Numbered from the stretch's first letter, positions 32,453 through 44,238 are shown. The stretch is DNA of 64,000 nt from Coniferiporia sulphurascens (GCA_002794785.1 NBBA01000008.1:1674001-1738000); one strand, 5' to 3'. The notes: a model not told the origin generated them from the sequence alone. Program-made: numbers and translations.

Positions 32453-34498
32453 ATTCTCTCAACCATATTTGCGGGTGTGGTCCTCCGGAAATTTCACCAA
32501 ACCGGCACCACCACCCTAGCATATGTTGATGACCACCTCCTAGTGTGTGTCGGACCCAGCGTGGCATCCAACTGCCAGCAACTGTCTAATGCCTACCACC
32601 AACTCAACACCCATTTCGGCGCCATCGGGCTCAATATCGAAGCCGCCAAAACGGAGTGCCTGCACTTCCACCCACCACAATGCCGCTCAGCTGCCTACAC
32701 CGACTGGGACATGGCCGGGGTCTGGGTGGCCCCCACCACACTAATCCGACCCTCCATCCCGCTTCGCTGGCTGGGAATATGGTGGGACCCCGCCCTCACC
32801 TTCAAGGCCCATGTAGAGCGCATGCGCTCCAAGGGCCTCTCCACCCTAGCTGCCCTCTGCATCCTTGGCAACACCGAATGCAGGATTTCGGCCCTCCTCC
32901 TCCGCTGACTATACACCGCCTGCGTCTGCTCCGTCCTCACATGGGGCGCCCCGGTCTGGTACCATGGCCGGTGCCAGAAAACATTAGTAAGCCATCTGCA
33001 GGCTGTGCAAAACACGGCATGTAGATGGATTCTGGGCGTCTATAAAGGCACCTCCCCTTTCTCCACAAATTTTCTTTGTTCCCTTCCCCCTCTCTCTTAC
33101 TATCTCAAATATGCTAAGACTCTCCATCCTCTTCGCCTCTGGTGTACCCCGCACTCCATTGGTAGAAAACAATATAACAAATCAGTAACTAACTGTCCCT
33201 TCTCCACTTCTCTGCAGGTCTGGGTCCCTCGGGTACAACCGGTCCCCGCATACACTCATCCCCTGTGGACGGATCCTCTGGCATTTACGAATGGTTGAGT
33301 CTCATTTGCCACACCTATCACTCTGGTCAGTGAAGACACCCACAAGGAATTTGTGGGCGCCACGTGCTCCCTGAGCACCCTCCCCCATCTCCAGGTTTTC
33401 ACCGATGGCTCCCACATTGGCCCAAAGTCTGGGTCAGCAGTCTGCGCCATGGAAGGCCTGACCTGCCTCAAGTCGCACCGGCTTGCTTCCCCCACCTGTG
33501 CCACCACTACGGACACAGAAATTTTTTCTCTCACCTCCACACCAAGCTGGGCCACACACCACCTCCAGGAGCTCCTGCCGGTCACATCCAACATCTTCTT
33601 TTTGTCAGATTCACTGATGGCACTCCACCTGATCCGAACATGGGCGCCAGTTCCAGGCACACACCTCCTCCACCAGTGGAAGGCAGGGGTCCAGACTCTA
33701 TTGGACTCATACCCAGATCTTTCCATACATTTCGTTTGGTGTCTGGGTCACTCCGGCATCCCGGGGAATGAATGGGCAGACCGTGAGGCAAAGTTCGCAA
33801 CGAATCTCCCCCCATCTCCCCTCGCACCATCCACCTCTGCACTGAAAGAGGCCGCTGTCAACACCCTTGTGGAGCGATGGACCCTCTCTCTCACCTGCCC
33901 CCTTGCCTCGACAGCTGACAAATACTTAGCTGTCAATGGGGTCCCTTCCTGCCATCCCTGAAAGATCATTAATCAGTCAGTTGACCACCCCCACCGGGAG
34001 CTCTCCACAGTCACCCAGGTTCTATGCTGTGCCAGTCCCTACAGGGGCTACTGGCTGAGCTTTGACTCAGCCTACCAACACAGGCATGGCCTGATTTTGC
34101 ACTGCCGATGGCATAACCACCCCCCCTGGCCAGCCCAGTCAACTGCCCACATCTTGGGCAGATGTCTCACTTTCCGACCATGGATCAGCAAGGTCTGGCC
34201 CCCCCGGGACCCACTTCTGACCCACCACACCGAGTGGGCTGACGAAAACTGCCTCCAGGTTCTGTGCTGTTGGCTCAAGCTGATGGGGCACCTCAACCAC
34301 CTCTCTGACCACACTTCCGCTGCCATCCGCCTGGCTTTCGCTGCGATGGAGCTGGAGGGGCACCCGACCAATGAAGATATGGACTTGGACCTCCTCAGGG
34401 AATACATGAGTCGTATGCTCGGACCCCGTACCCAGGACCTGGACCTGGCTCTCTTGGAGCTTTCAGGTACGCTTCCTCCCTTTTCCTCTGATCTATGA
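32453..34498 (+). pseudogene. LINE ORF2, late RT to C-terminus, family A
   Basis: RT motif C (AYVDDHLL), TECLHF and WLGIWWDPALTFKAHVE are present, then the linker and RNase H: VFTDGSHIGPKSGSAVC, TDTEIFSL, FFLSDSLMALHL and HSGIPGNEWADR. Stops include TGA near 32906 (cgctgacta), TGA near 33296 (ggttgagtc) and TGA at 33959. The natural stop is at 34498. The stop at 33959 is shared with the inverted copy (38467-38469), so the two derive from one defective ancestor. Confidence 0.85.
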
Positions 34499-34808
34499 TC
34501 GCCTTTTGGACTCCCCCACGAATGTCCCAGCCGGTGCTCTCGCCATCCCTTTCCAATTCTAAGCTACCCCCTTTGCCTGATGTCGTCTGTTTGGCCTGGC
34601 TGTAGTGATATGTATTCCTCTCTCCTTCTGTGTACTTACCAATAGGGGCCCTTCCCACTCTGGCTCCCTCTGGGGAGCAGGGCCCCTGCCCAGTTTTGTG
34701 CGTTGTGTGATGACGGGCGCCTCCGTTGTTATGTAGTTAGGGCCCCCCCTACAGGGGGGCAGCTTGTAATTATGTAATACTGCAGGAATAATAATTTTAA
34801 ATAAAAAG
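32453..34808 (+). mobile_element. Family A LINE, 5'-truncated, inside a family C LINE
   Basis: It starts in RT just before STIFAGVVLRKF and runs to the 3' UTR, hairpin and an AATAATTTTAAATAAAAA tail. The 15-bp duplication gtgcagcatatcctg flanks it exactly. Its last 1.3 kb is virtually identical, in inverted orientation, to 37635-38934. Confidence 0.95.
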
Positions 34809-37614
34809 GTGCAGCATATCCTGGCCTGGGCTACGTGGTGTCCATGTAGGTTCGCAGAGACAGGCTGCCTTGGGACTGAGAAGATGATGTGCCCGTTACC
34901 GAAGGCAAGGGGGTCTGTCCAGGGGGGGTGCATGTATGCTGGGATTCGTTGGACTCGGGGGATGCGGACCTGCAATGAAAGTGAAAAAGGGGTTTTAGCA
35001 TTAGGATTGAACTTTTTCTGCCCTACATGGTGGGGGCTGCGCCAGAGGCGCAAAGCATGTGTGGTTTTTAAATACTCAAAGTAGGCAAAGAAAGGAGGAG
35101 TGGAACAAAGAAAAATTGTGGAGTGAGGAGACACGCCCTTGTAGATGCCCAATATCCAACGGCAAGCAGTATTCTGCACGGCCTGTAGTCGGTTGACTAG
35201 GGTTTTTTGTCAACATCCATGGTACCATACCAGTGTGCCCCAAGATAGGACAGTGCACACACAGGCGGTGTAGAGTCGGTGGAGGTGGATGGCTGAGAGG
35301 CCCCTCTCGGTGTTGCCAAGAATGTGGAGGGCCACCAGTGTTGATAGTCCCTTGGAACACATGCGTTCCACATGGGGTTTGAAGGTGAGACCCGCATCCC
35401 ACCAAATCCTGAGCCATTGCAGGGGGTTGGTGGGTCGGACCAGGGTTGTGGCATCGATTTGAATCCCAGCAGTGTCCCAGCGGTGGTAGCCGGTTCTCCG
35501 CCTGGGCAGGTGAAAATGGAGGGCCTCCGTCTTTGCTGGCTCGATGTTGAGACTTATTTGGTGAAAGAGGAGGTCGAGTTGTTGGTAAGCCTGTGCAAGG
35601 GATCGGCAGTTAGCTGTTACTGAGGTGCCCACACAGGCAATGAGGTGATCGTTGACATATGCTAGCAGTTGGGAGCCACGCTGTTGAAAGCGCCGCATTA
35701 CAATGCCTGCAAAAATTGTCGAAAGGATCGGTGAGACTGGGGATCCTTGTGGGGTGCCGAGGTCGGGTTTTGGTGCTGTTGGTAGGGTTGTGCCATCGAA
35801 TGAGATGGCCACTTCCCTGTTCGTCATGAAGGAGAGACACCAGTCCGCTAAGTCTGGCGGGCATCCCATCTCCAAAAGCTGATGGTGGAGTCGTATTGGG
35901 TGCACGGAGTCGAAAAAGCCCTGGATGTCTACCGCTAGAATAGAGCAAACGAGACCTTTTGCTTGTGCGCCTTCAACAATCTGTAAAAGGTGCTGGGCAG
36001 CGTCATATACCGAGTGGCCCTGATGTCCTCCATACTGGTTTGGTGGCAGCCAGTTCCTCATGTTTGCAAGGTACTGGAGCTGGTTAGCGATCATTTTCTC
36101 AAGTAACTTGCCCAAGGTCTCCTCGAGGGTAATGGGGTGATAGGACTGGGGGGAGAATGGGTCCTTCTTGTTCAGCTTCCATAGCATTATGACTTTTGCC
36201 ATCCACCAGCAGGCTGGGTGGTGGCCCAGTTGCAGACAGTCGTTGAAAAGTGTCAATACCTCATTCGGGTAGGCATCTACCACCCATTTCAGGGGGCAAT
36301 ACCCGATGCCCGAGGGGCCCAGAGCCGACAAGTTGGAGGTATCGGCCAGTGCGCCTGTGAGCTCAGAGAAGAGTAATGGCGGCGCAGCTGGGGTAGGGGG
36401 AGGCAGGGGGCCAAGGCCCACAGCCGGGAGTGGGGGGGGCGGTGGGAAGAAAGTAGATCTGAAGAGCTCACCTTTCTCGTCATCCAACTGGGTGAAGGTG
36501 CCGTCCCCACGTTTGAGCGAGGGTACTTGGGTTGGACAGACGCCTAGGCCGCGTTTGGCCCATGACCAGATGTTGGAGGGATCGGCCTCCGACGCCTGTT
36601 CTGAGTAGTATGTTTGTTTGGCGGCTCACACCCCTCTTTTGAATGAGCGTCTTGCTGCCGCTTTTGCAGTTGGTGTTTGGGCACTGTGTATTGTGTTTAG
36701 CAAGTCCCAGCAGTTGGACGACCACCAAGGGACCGCTGTTTTCGATGGCATGTGTATTTTGGTGAATGGTTGTAGTGCGTCTGTCATGGCTTTGAGGATG
36801 GCACTCGCTTTCAGATCTAGGGAGTTAGCATCCACTACTGGTAGGGCAAATGCATTTGTGAGTGCTGGAAACGCGGCCTCTGTCCAACTGTCCTTATCCT
36901 CATTGCTGAGTTTCCGGGTTGTAGGTGTAGGCCGGGGAATTGACGCTGGTATTGACCACCGCAGGATTTGGTGGTCGGATAGTGGCGATGTGGTTGCGTT
37001 GAAGGAGTCCATTATGGCCTCCAGGTTGATTGTGGGTGGGGCCCATACCATGTCGATTGGGCATCTCTGATGACCTGGGAGGGGTTGGGTGTCGCAGTCG
37101 GGTGGGTGGGCTGGTTCATGGCCATTTTCCCTAAAGAAGTCATCCAGAGGTTGGGCTCTGCAATTTTCTTCTTGGGTGGAATCGAGGGTTGACCACGAAT
37201 GGTGGCAACGGTTGAAGTCGCCAGCAATTGTGAGGGTGGAGGCGAGAGCCACAGGGAGAGAGCTGAGGAATGTCTCACCTGGGTACCCTTGTCTGGTTTC
37301 CGCCCTATCCGGGGGCAACATACTGTAGTAGTTGCAAACCCTGATGGGGAGGTTTCCTTGGATCTCCACTGTCACAATGTCGGTGCCACTTGAGGCTGGG
37401 CCAACGACTGACCATGAAGATTGGGGGAGGGTCCTTGAGATGTAAGTCGCCACTCTAGGTCGGGTGGTTGGCGGGAGTACTGGAACGAATCTGGGGATTG
37501 TCGGTACATTGAGTACCGGTTCCCCATTTGGGTTGGTGAGTGAGGGTTGCAGTCCGATTTGATACCACAGTGGCTCCTGGATCAGAATCAGTTGAGGGGG
37601 GGAAGGTTCATTAG
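34809..37614 (-). mobile_element. Family C LINE, EN and RT portion
   Basis: This is the third piece of the family C element (30217-37614), after the nested family A copy. It ends near ORF2 codon 27, where the tail of another reverse-strand family A LINE begins at 37615. It is the only copy in the window with the family C endonuclease and RT. Confidence 0.85.
34824..37614 (-). pseudogene. LINE ORF2, EN-RT portion, family C
   Basis: EN: LIQEPLWYQIGLQPSL, VCNYYSMLPPDR, IAGDFNRCHHSW, CPIDMVWAPP, LSDHQILRWS. A stop near 36626 follows FKRGV. RT is open for 425 codons (35210-36487): DKLSNL-type block, RPITLEETLGK variant (HPITLEETLGK), NQYGGHQGHSVYDAA, AVDIQGFFDSVHP, GTPQGSPVSP, AYVNDHLI (Asp to Asn in the catalytic YVDD), TEALHF. 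A frameshift then leads to the 207-codon segment at 34559-35179, whose start MQNTACRWILGIYKG is real. YVND would inactivate the enzyme. The start codon is lost. Confidence 0.85.
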
Positions 37615-38934
37615 TTTTTTTAAAATTTTAAAATTATTATTCCTGCAGTATTACATAATTACAAGCTGCCCCCCTGTAGGGGGGGCCCTAACTACATAAC
37701 AACGGAGGCGCCCGTCATCACACAACGCACAAAACTGGGCAGGGGCCCTGCTCCCCAGAGGGAGCCAGAGTGGGAAGGGCCCCTATTGGTAAGTACACAG
37801 AAGGAGAGAGGAATACATATCACTACAGCCAGGCCAAACAGACGACATCAGGCAAAGGGGGTAGCTTAGAATTGGAAAGGGATGGCGAGAGCACCGGCTG
37901 GGACATTCGTGGGGGAGTCCAAAAGGCGATCATAGATCAGAGGAAAAGGGAGGAAGCGTACCTGAAAGCTCCAAGAGAGCCAGGTCCAGGTCCTGGGTAC
38001 GGGGTCCGAGCATACGACTCATGTATTCCCTGAGGAGGTCCAAGTCCATATCTTCATTGGTCGGGTGCCCCTCCAGCTCCATCGCAGCGAAAGCCAGGCG
38101 GATGGCAGCGGAAGTGTGGTCAGAGAGGTGGTTGAGGTGCCCCATCAGCTTGAGCCAACAGCACAGAACCTGGAGGCAGTTTTCGTCAGCCCACTCGGTG
38201 TGGTGGGTCAGAAGTGGGTCCCGGGGGGGCCAGACCTTGCTGATCCATGGTCGGAAAGTGAGACATCTGCCCAAGATGTGGGCAGTTGACTGGGCTGGCC
38301 AGGGGGGGTGGTTATGCCATCGGCAGTGCAAAATCAGGCCATGCCTGTGTTGGTAGGCTGAGTCAAAGCTCAGCCAGTAGCCCCTGTAGGGACTGGCACA
38401 GCATAGAACCTGGGTGACTGTGGAGAGCTCCCGGTGGGGGTGGTCAACTGACTGATTAATGATCTTTCAGGGATGGCAGGAAGGGACCCCATTGACAGCT
38501 AAGTATTTGTCAGCTGTCGAGGCAAGGGGGCAGGTGAGAGAGAGGGTCCATCGCTCCACAAGGGTGTTGACAGCGGCCTCTTTCAGTGCAGAGGTGGATG
38601 GTGCGAGGGGAGATGGGGGGAGATTCGTTGCGAACTTTGCCTCACGGTCTGCCCATTCATTCCCCGGGATGCCGGAGTGACCCAGACACCAAACGAAATG
38701 TATGGAAAGATCTGGGTATGAGTCCAATAGAGTCTGGACCCCTGCCTTCCACTGGTGGAGGAGGTGTGTGCCTGGAACTGGCGCCCATGTTCGGATCAGG
38801 TGGAGTGCCATCAGTGAATCTGACAAAAAGAAGATGTTGGATGTGACCGGCAGGAGCTCCTGGAGGTGGTGTGTGGCCCAGCTTGGTGTGGAGGTGAGAG
38901 AAAAAATTTCTGTGTCCGTAGTGGTGGCACAGGT
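37615..38934 (-). mobile_element. Family A LINE, 5'-truncated, near-identical to 33497-34795
   Basis: Tail (AATAATTTTAAAATTTTAAAAAAA), hairpin, 3' UTR, then the ORF2 C-terminal part (stop at about 37930; RNase H to about 38934) in reverse. Predicted proteins on both strands are identical to those of the copy at 32453-34808, including the TGA in P*KIIN. The tails differ after AATAATTTTAAA, so the two 3' ends were made or extended separately. Confidence 0.9.
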
Positions 38935-41900
38935 CTGACTCACGGCCCGTCAACAATCGTCGGTGGTGCCCTATTGACATGATCTGGGCCCCACCCGCCA
39001 TCAACCCCGACTCCATCATAGACTTGGGCTCATCAACCATCTCCCCACTGTCTGACCATGCTATGCTATGCTGGTCCCTGCCATCTTGACCCCCACCCCC
39101 TGTCATGAAAACGCGCCGGCTGCTCCCGGACGACAGAGAAACCTGGACCGACATTGCCTTTCCATTACTCAAAACTGCCTTCAGCCTCCTGGTGGGCGAC
39201 ACCACCACCCTAGACACCAAGGCACAGGCAGTAGTCGCCTCCATGACCGCCGCCCTTGCCCCCTTCACCCGACTCGCCAAGCCGTGCAAGACCGAGGTCC
39301 CATGGTGGACCCCGACATGTAAATCGCTCCTCCAGGCGATAATGACAGCCACCACCCCCCTTCAGCGATCAGCAGCCCGCCGCGCATTCAAGCGTGGCGT
39401 ACAAGCGGCCAAGCGGCATTTTTATGCCGACCAAGCCGACTCTGCAGACACCACCAACATCTGGAGCTGGGCCAAACGCGGCCTCGGCAACCGACCCACA
39501 CCCATCCCATCGTTAAAAAAGGGCAATGGCACCTTCACCCAATCGGACATTGAGAAAGGTGAGCTCTTCCACACGACATTCTTCATGCCCCCCCCCCCAC
39601 CGGCAGAGGCCGCCACTCCTCCACCCCCCCCCCCAACCAGCTGCCCCGCCTATACTCCTAGTGGAGCTTACAGGGGCACTGGCTGACACCTCCAACTTGT
39701 CGGCTCCAGGCCTCTCAGGAATCAGCTATCGCCCACTAAAATGGGTGGTAGATGCTTACCCTGAAGAGATACTTACACTTTTCAATGACTGCCTGCGCAT
39801 GGGGCACCACCCCAAGTGCTGGTGGGCAGCAAAGGTGGTAATGCTGCAGAAGCCTAACAAGAGGACCCATTCTCGCCGAGATCATACCGGCTCATAACCC
39901 TTGAGGAGACCCTAGGGAAACTCCTCAAAAAGATCATAGCTAACCGGCTCCAGTTCCTCGCTAACACGCAGGACTGGCTGCCACCTAACCAATATGGGGG
40001 CATCAGGGACACTCAGTCTATGATGCCACCCAGCACCTCCTACAGATAGCAGAACACACCCATGCAGAGGGCCTTGTATGTTCAGTCCTTGTGGTCGACA
40101 TACAGGGTTTCTTCAATTCAGTGCACCTGCAACTCCTCCACTGACAACTGCTGGACCTCCAGTGCCCACCTGACATGGTGGACTGGTGCCTCTCCTTCAT
40201 GACGGATTGACAGGTCGCCATCGCATTTGATGGCACCACCCTCCCAACCGCCCAGAAACCCGACCTTGGCACCCCTCAAGGATTGCCAGTATCCCCCATC
40301 CTGTCCACCATCTTCATGGGCATGGTTCTCCGGAAATTTCATCAAACTGGCACCACTGCCCTCGCATATGTGGACGATCACCTCCTCGCTTGTGTCGGCC
40401 CCAGCATGGCATCCAACTGCCAGCAACTCGCCACCACCTACCACCAACTCGACACTCTCTTCAGCAACATTGGTCTCAACATTGAAGCCGCCAAGACAGA
40501 GTGCCTACACTTCCACCCACCCCAGCACCATTCCTCAGCATACACCAACTGGGACTCAGCCAGGGTTCAGGTCAACCCAACCACGCTCATCCGACCGTCA
40601 ATCCCCCTCAGATGGCTGGGGATTTGGTGGGATCCCGCCCTCACCTTCAAGGCCCACGTTGAGTGAATGTGCTCCAAAGGCCTCTCCACCCTCACCGCCC
40701 TCCGCATCCTCAGCAACACCAAACGCGGCATCTCGGCCCTTCTCCTACGTTGCCTATATATCGCCTGCATCCACTCGGTACTCACATGGGGCGCACCGGT
40801 TTGGTACCATGGCCGATGCCAAAAAACCTTAGTAAGCCGCCTGCAGGCTGTGCAAAACACGGCATGCAGATGGATTCTCAGTGTCTACAAAGGCACCTGT
40901 TACAATTTTCCTTTACTTTTCCCTTACTGCGCTGACTCACTTCCCTTTCGTCATCATCAGTCAGCGCAACTCCCCCATTCCTCCGCCTTACTCATCCTTA
41001 TTCGCCTTGCACCATAAGACGCCATGATGACACCTTATTGCACCATCATGACGTGCTTTGCTTATTGATCACCGTACTTGTATTACCAAGGCCTTCCTTG
41101 CATTTCCATGACCTTCCTTAGTCTGGCAAACATACCTAACCAAGTCGCTACAGTAGCAAACACATAGAGTAGCATATAAGCATGTAACTTCAGTAGCACA
41201 AGCCCTAAGCTTGTGCTCTTTGTTCATACAAGCCCATTATCTGCTACCACCAGTCCACTGAGTGCCGCTTGGCCATTAGTCGCTTCGTCGTAACCCGACT
41301 CCGCTCAGAAGCACCTCGCGTCCACATCGTCGATCAGGAAGCCCCTCCGACAATCATCTTCGACTTACGACATCTAGGAAGCCCCGTTGCCATACCATCA
41401 GTTCCGACGATCAGGAAGCCCCAACGTCGATCACCGCGTAACCGTTGAGCTTAACAGCACCTCCCCTTTCTCTACAAATTTCCTTTGTTCCCTCCCCCCC
41501 CTTTCTTACTATTTCGAATATGCTAAGACTCTCCATTCTCTGCACCTATGGCGCACCCCGCACTCCATTGGTAGAAAACATTTCTATAAAACAGTAACTA
41601 ACCGCCCCTTTTCCACTTCTCTGCAGGTCCGGGTCCCCCAGGTTCAACCAGTCCCTGCATACACTCATCCCCCATGGATGGATCCTCTGGCATTTATGAA
41701 TGGTCGAGTTTCGTTTGCCTCTCCTATCACTCTGGTCAGCAAGGACACCCACGAGGAATTCTTGGAAGCCGCACACTCCCTGAGCACCCTCCCCCACCTC
41801 CAGGTCTTCACCAATGGCTCCCGCATGGGCACGAAGTCTGGTTCTGCCGTATGCGCCATGATGGGCCTCACCCACTTAAAAGCACGCTGACTCGCCTCCC

Positions 41901-42907
41901 CCACATGCGCCACAGCAACAGATGCGGAGATTTTCTCACTCACCTCCATGCCTATGTGGGCAGCACACCACCTCCGGGAGCTACTGCCTGTCGCATCTGA
42001 CATCTTCTTTCTGTCAGATTCGCTGACGGCACTCCACCTCATATGCACATGGGCGCCAATCCCAGGCGCCCATCTCCTCCATCAATGGAAGGCTGGGGTC
42101 CAGACTCTCTTGGACTCGTACCCGGATCTCTCCATGCATTTCGTATGGTGCCTGGGTCACTCCGATATACCAGGGAACGAATGGGCTGACCACAAGGCCA
42201 AGTTTGCGACAAATCTCCCCCTGTCCTCCCTCGCCCCCTCTACCTCTGCGCTGAAGGAGGCCGCCATCAAAACCCTAATGGAACGATGGTCCCCCTCCCT
42301 TGCCCGCCCCCTTGCCTCGACAGCTGACAAGTACTTGGTTGTCAATGGCGCCCCCTCCCACAGACTGTGGAAGTTACTTAACCAGTCGGTCGACCACCCC
42401 CGCCAAGAGCTCTCGGCAGTTGCCCAGGTCCTCTGCCACGCCAGTCCCTACGGGGGCTACTGGCCGAGCTTTGACTCAGTCTACTGGCGCAGACACGGCC
42501 TGATCTCACACTGCAGATGGCACAACCACCCCCCCTGGCCAGCCCAATCCACCACCCATGTCCTGGGTGGGTGCCGTACATTCCGGCCATGGATCCATAA
42601 GGTCTGGCCCCCCTGTGACCCACTTCCAACCCACCACACAGAGTGGGCTGATGAAGACCGCCTCCAGGTTCTGTGCCGCTGGCTGAAACTGACCGGGCAT
42701 CTGAACCACCTATCCAACCGCACCTCTGCTACCATCCGCCTGGCTTTCGCAGCAATGGACCTAGAAGGGCACCCCACTGACAAAGATATGGACCTGGACC
42801 TCCTTTGGGAATACATGAGTCATATGCTTGGACCCCGACCCCAGGACCTGGACCCGGCTCTCTTGGAGCTTTCAGGTACACTCCTCCCCTTTTCCTCTGT
42901 TCAGTGA
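38935..42907 (+). pseudogene. LINE ORF2, family A, RT-defective lineage
   Basis: EN end (CPIDMIWAPP, LSDHAM), RT with RPLKWVVDAYP and GFFNSVHLQ, where the usual FFDSVHPQ Asp is Asn. The usual PQGSPVSP is PQGLPVSP. TGA stops lie at 40142, 40208 and 40664; indels near 39860 and 40005 change frame. YVDDHLL is intact. The solo LTR sits at VYKGT. After it come the linker and RNase H (VFTNGS with Asp to Asn, SDSLTALHL, HSDIPGNEWADH), TGA near 41888, the finger and a stop at 42907. Multiple lesions mean it could not have moved by itself. Confidence 0.85.
40898..41456 (+). mobile_element. Solo LTR, 559 bp, 5-bp target duplication gcacc
   Basis: Begins TGTTACAATT and ends CTTAACA, giving TGTTA/TAACA termini. 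It is flanked by gcacc at 40893-40897 and 41457-41461. A catataagc TATA-like box lies near 41173. Two further copies on the other strand are at 53125-53684 and 55179-55738. No internal retrotransposon sequence is present, so it is a recombination remnant of an LTR element. Confidence 0.95.
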
Positions 42908-43150
42908 CTGCCTTTCGGACTCTCCCACATATGTCCCAGCTGGCACTCTCGCCCTCCCTTCCCTATTCTAAGCTACCCCCTTTGCCTGCCTTCGCCTGCT
43001 TGGTCTCGTCATAGCGATATGTATTCCTCTCCCTCAATTCTCCTTAACTAATAGGGACCCTTCCCACCTTTGCACCCTTCGGGGAGCAGGGTCCCCGCCC
43101 AGTTTTGTGCATTGTGCGATGACAGGTGCCTCTGTTGTTATGTAGTCAGG

Positions 43151-43169
43151 GCCCCCCCTTCGGGGGGGC
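43151..43169 (+). promoter_or_regulatory. 3' UTR stem-loop typical of the LINE families
   Basis: An eight-pair stem (gccccccc / gggggggc) closes a cuucgg-type loop just before GCTTGTAATTATGTAATACTG and the A/T tail. The same structure lies at the end of nearly every A and B copy, and a sequence-different version occurs in family C (about 13082-13100). It is a candidate RT recognition element (inference). Confidence 0.7.
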
Positions 43170-43219
43170 AGCTTGTAATTATGTAATACTGCAGGAATAA
43201 TAAATAAATAAATAAAAAA

Positions 43220-44238
43220 CCCTCTTTGGCACCATCAGTCTCAACATTGAAGCTGCCAAGACGGAATGCCTCCATTTCCACCCCCCTTGGCGATGCACCG
43301 GCTATGATGGCTGGGACATGGCTGGCGTCCAGGTCGACCCCAACACCCTGATCCACCCCTCAATCCCCCTCTGGTGGTTGGGGATATGGTGGGACCCGGG
43401 CCTTTCCTTCAAGCCCCATGTTGAGTGCATGCACTCCAAGGGACTCTCCACCCTCACCACACTCTGCATTTTAGGCAACACACAACATGGTATTTTGGCC
43501 CTCCTCCTCCGCCACCTGCACACCTCCTGCATCCACTCTGTCCTCTCATGGGGGGTGCCAGTCTGGTACCATGGCCCTGCCAAAAAACCCTGGTAAACCA
43601 CCTACAGGCTGTGCAAAACACGGCCTGCCGATGGATTTTAGGCATCTTCAAAGGCGCCTCCCCCCACTCCACTAATTTCCTTTGCTCCATTCCCCCTCTC
43701 CCCTTCTATTTCGAGTATATAAAGACTACCCATTCCCTGCGTCTATGGCGCACCCCTCACTCTGTTGGCCAAAAACTTTTTAAAAACGTAGCTAATAGAC
43801 CTTTCTCCCTTTCTTTGCAGGTCCGAGCCCCTTGGGTTCAACAGGTCCCAGCATACACACACCCCCCATGGACGGATCCTCTGGCCTTCACACAGGGCCA
43901 CATCCGCTTCGCCACCCCCATTACCCCAGTTAGCGCTGACACCTGGAAATCATTCATGGCCGCCACACGCCAACTAGGCCTTACCCCTCACGTACAGGTA
44001 TTCACAGACAGCTCCCGCATCGACAATAAGTCGGGTTCAGCCATCTGCACCATGCTTGGCCACACCCGACTTCGGTCCTGCCAACTGGAGTCCCCCACCT
44101 GCGCCACAGCCACAGACACCAAGGAGTTCTCCCTCGCTACAGCCCCGGGCTGGGTAGCACGCCATCTTCCTGTGCAACTGCGTGTCGCATCGGATATCTT
44201 CTTTCTGTCCAATTCGCTGACCGCACTCCACCTTTTTC
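43220..44238 (+). mobile_element. Family B LINE fragment, late RT to RNase H
   Basis: It begins near TLFGTISLNIEAAKTECLHF and is cut at 44238 by the 5' end of a family A LINE. A frameshift near 43580 (gccctgccaaaa) separates the RT end from the linker. RNase H has VFTDSS (Gly to Ser after the catalytic Asp), DTKEFSL and FFLSNS. It starts directly after the preceding LINE's tail. Confidence 0.8.

Larger units (their letters stand above)
33497..38934. repeat. Large inverted repeat, about 1.3-kb arms, about 2.8-kb spacer
   Basis: The left arm (33497-34795) is the 3' end of the forward family A LINE. The right arm (37635-38934) is the reverse-strand copy. Spot checks along the arms show no differences, while other family A copies differ often. 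The spacer is the family C EN-RT portion. Confidence 0.85.
38935..43219 (+). mobile_element. Family A LINE from mid-EN to tail, hit by a solo LTR
   Basis: It starts abruptly in EN (DSRPVNNRRWCPIDMIW) and ends with hairpin and (AAAT)n tail at 43219. A 559-bp solo LTR with 5-bp duplication interrupts it at 40898-41456. It shares three nonsense codons and two missense changes in RT with the reverse-strand copy at 61305-64000. Confidence 0.85.
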
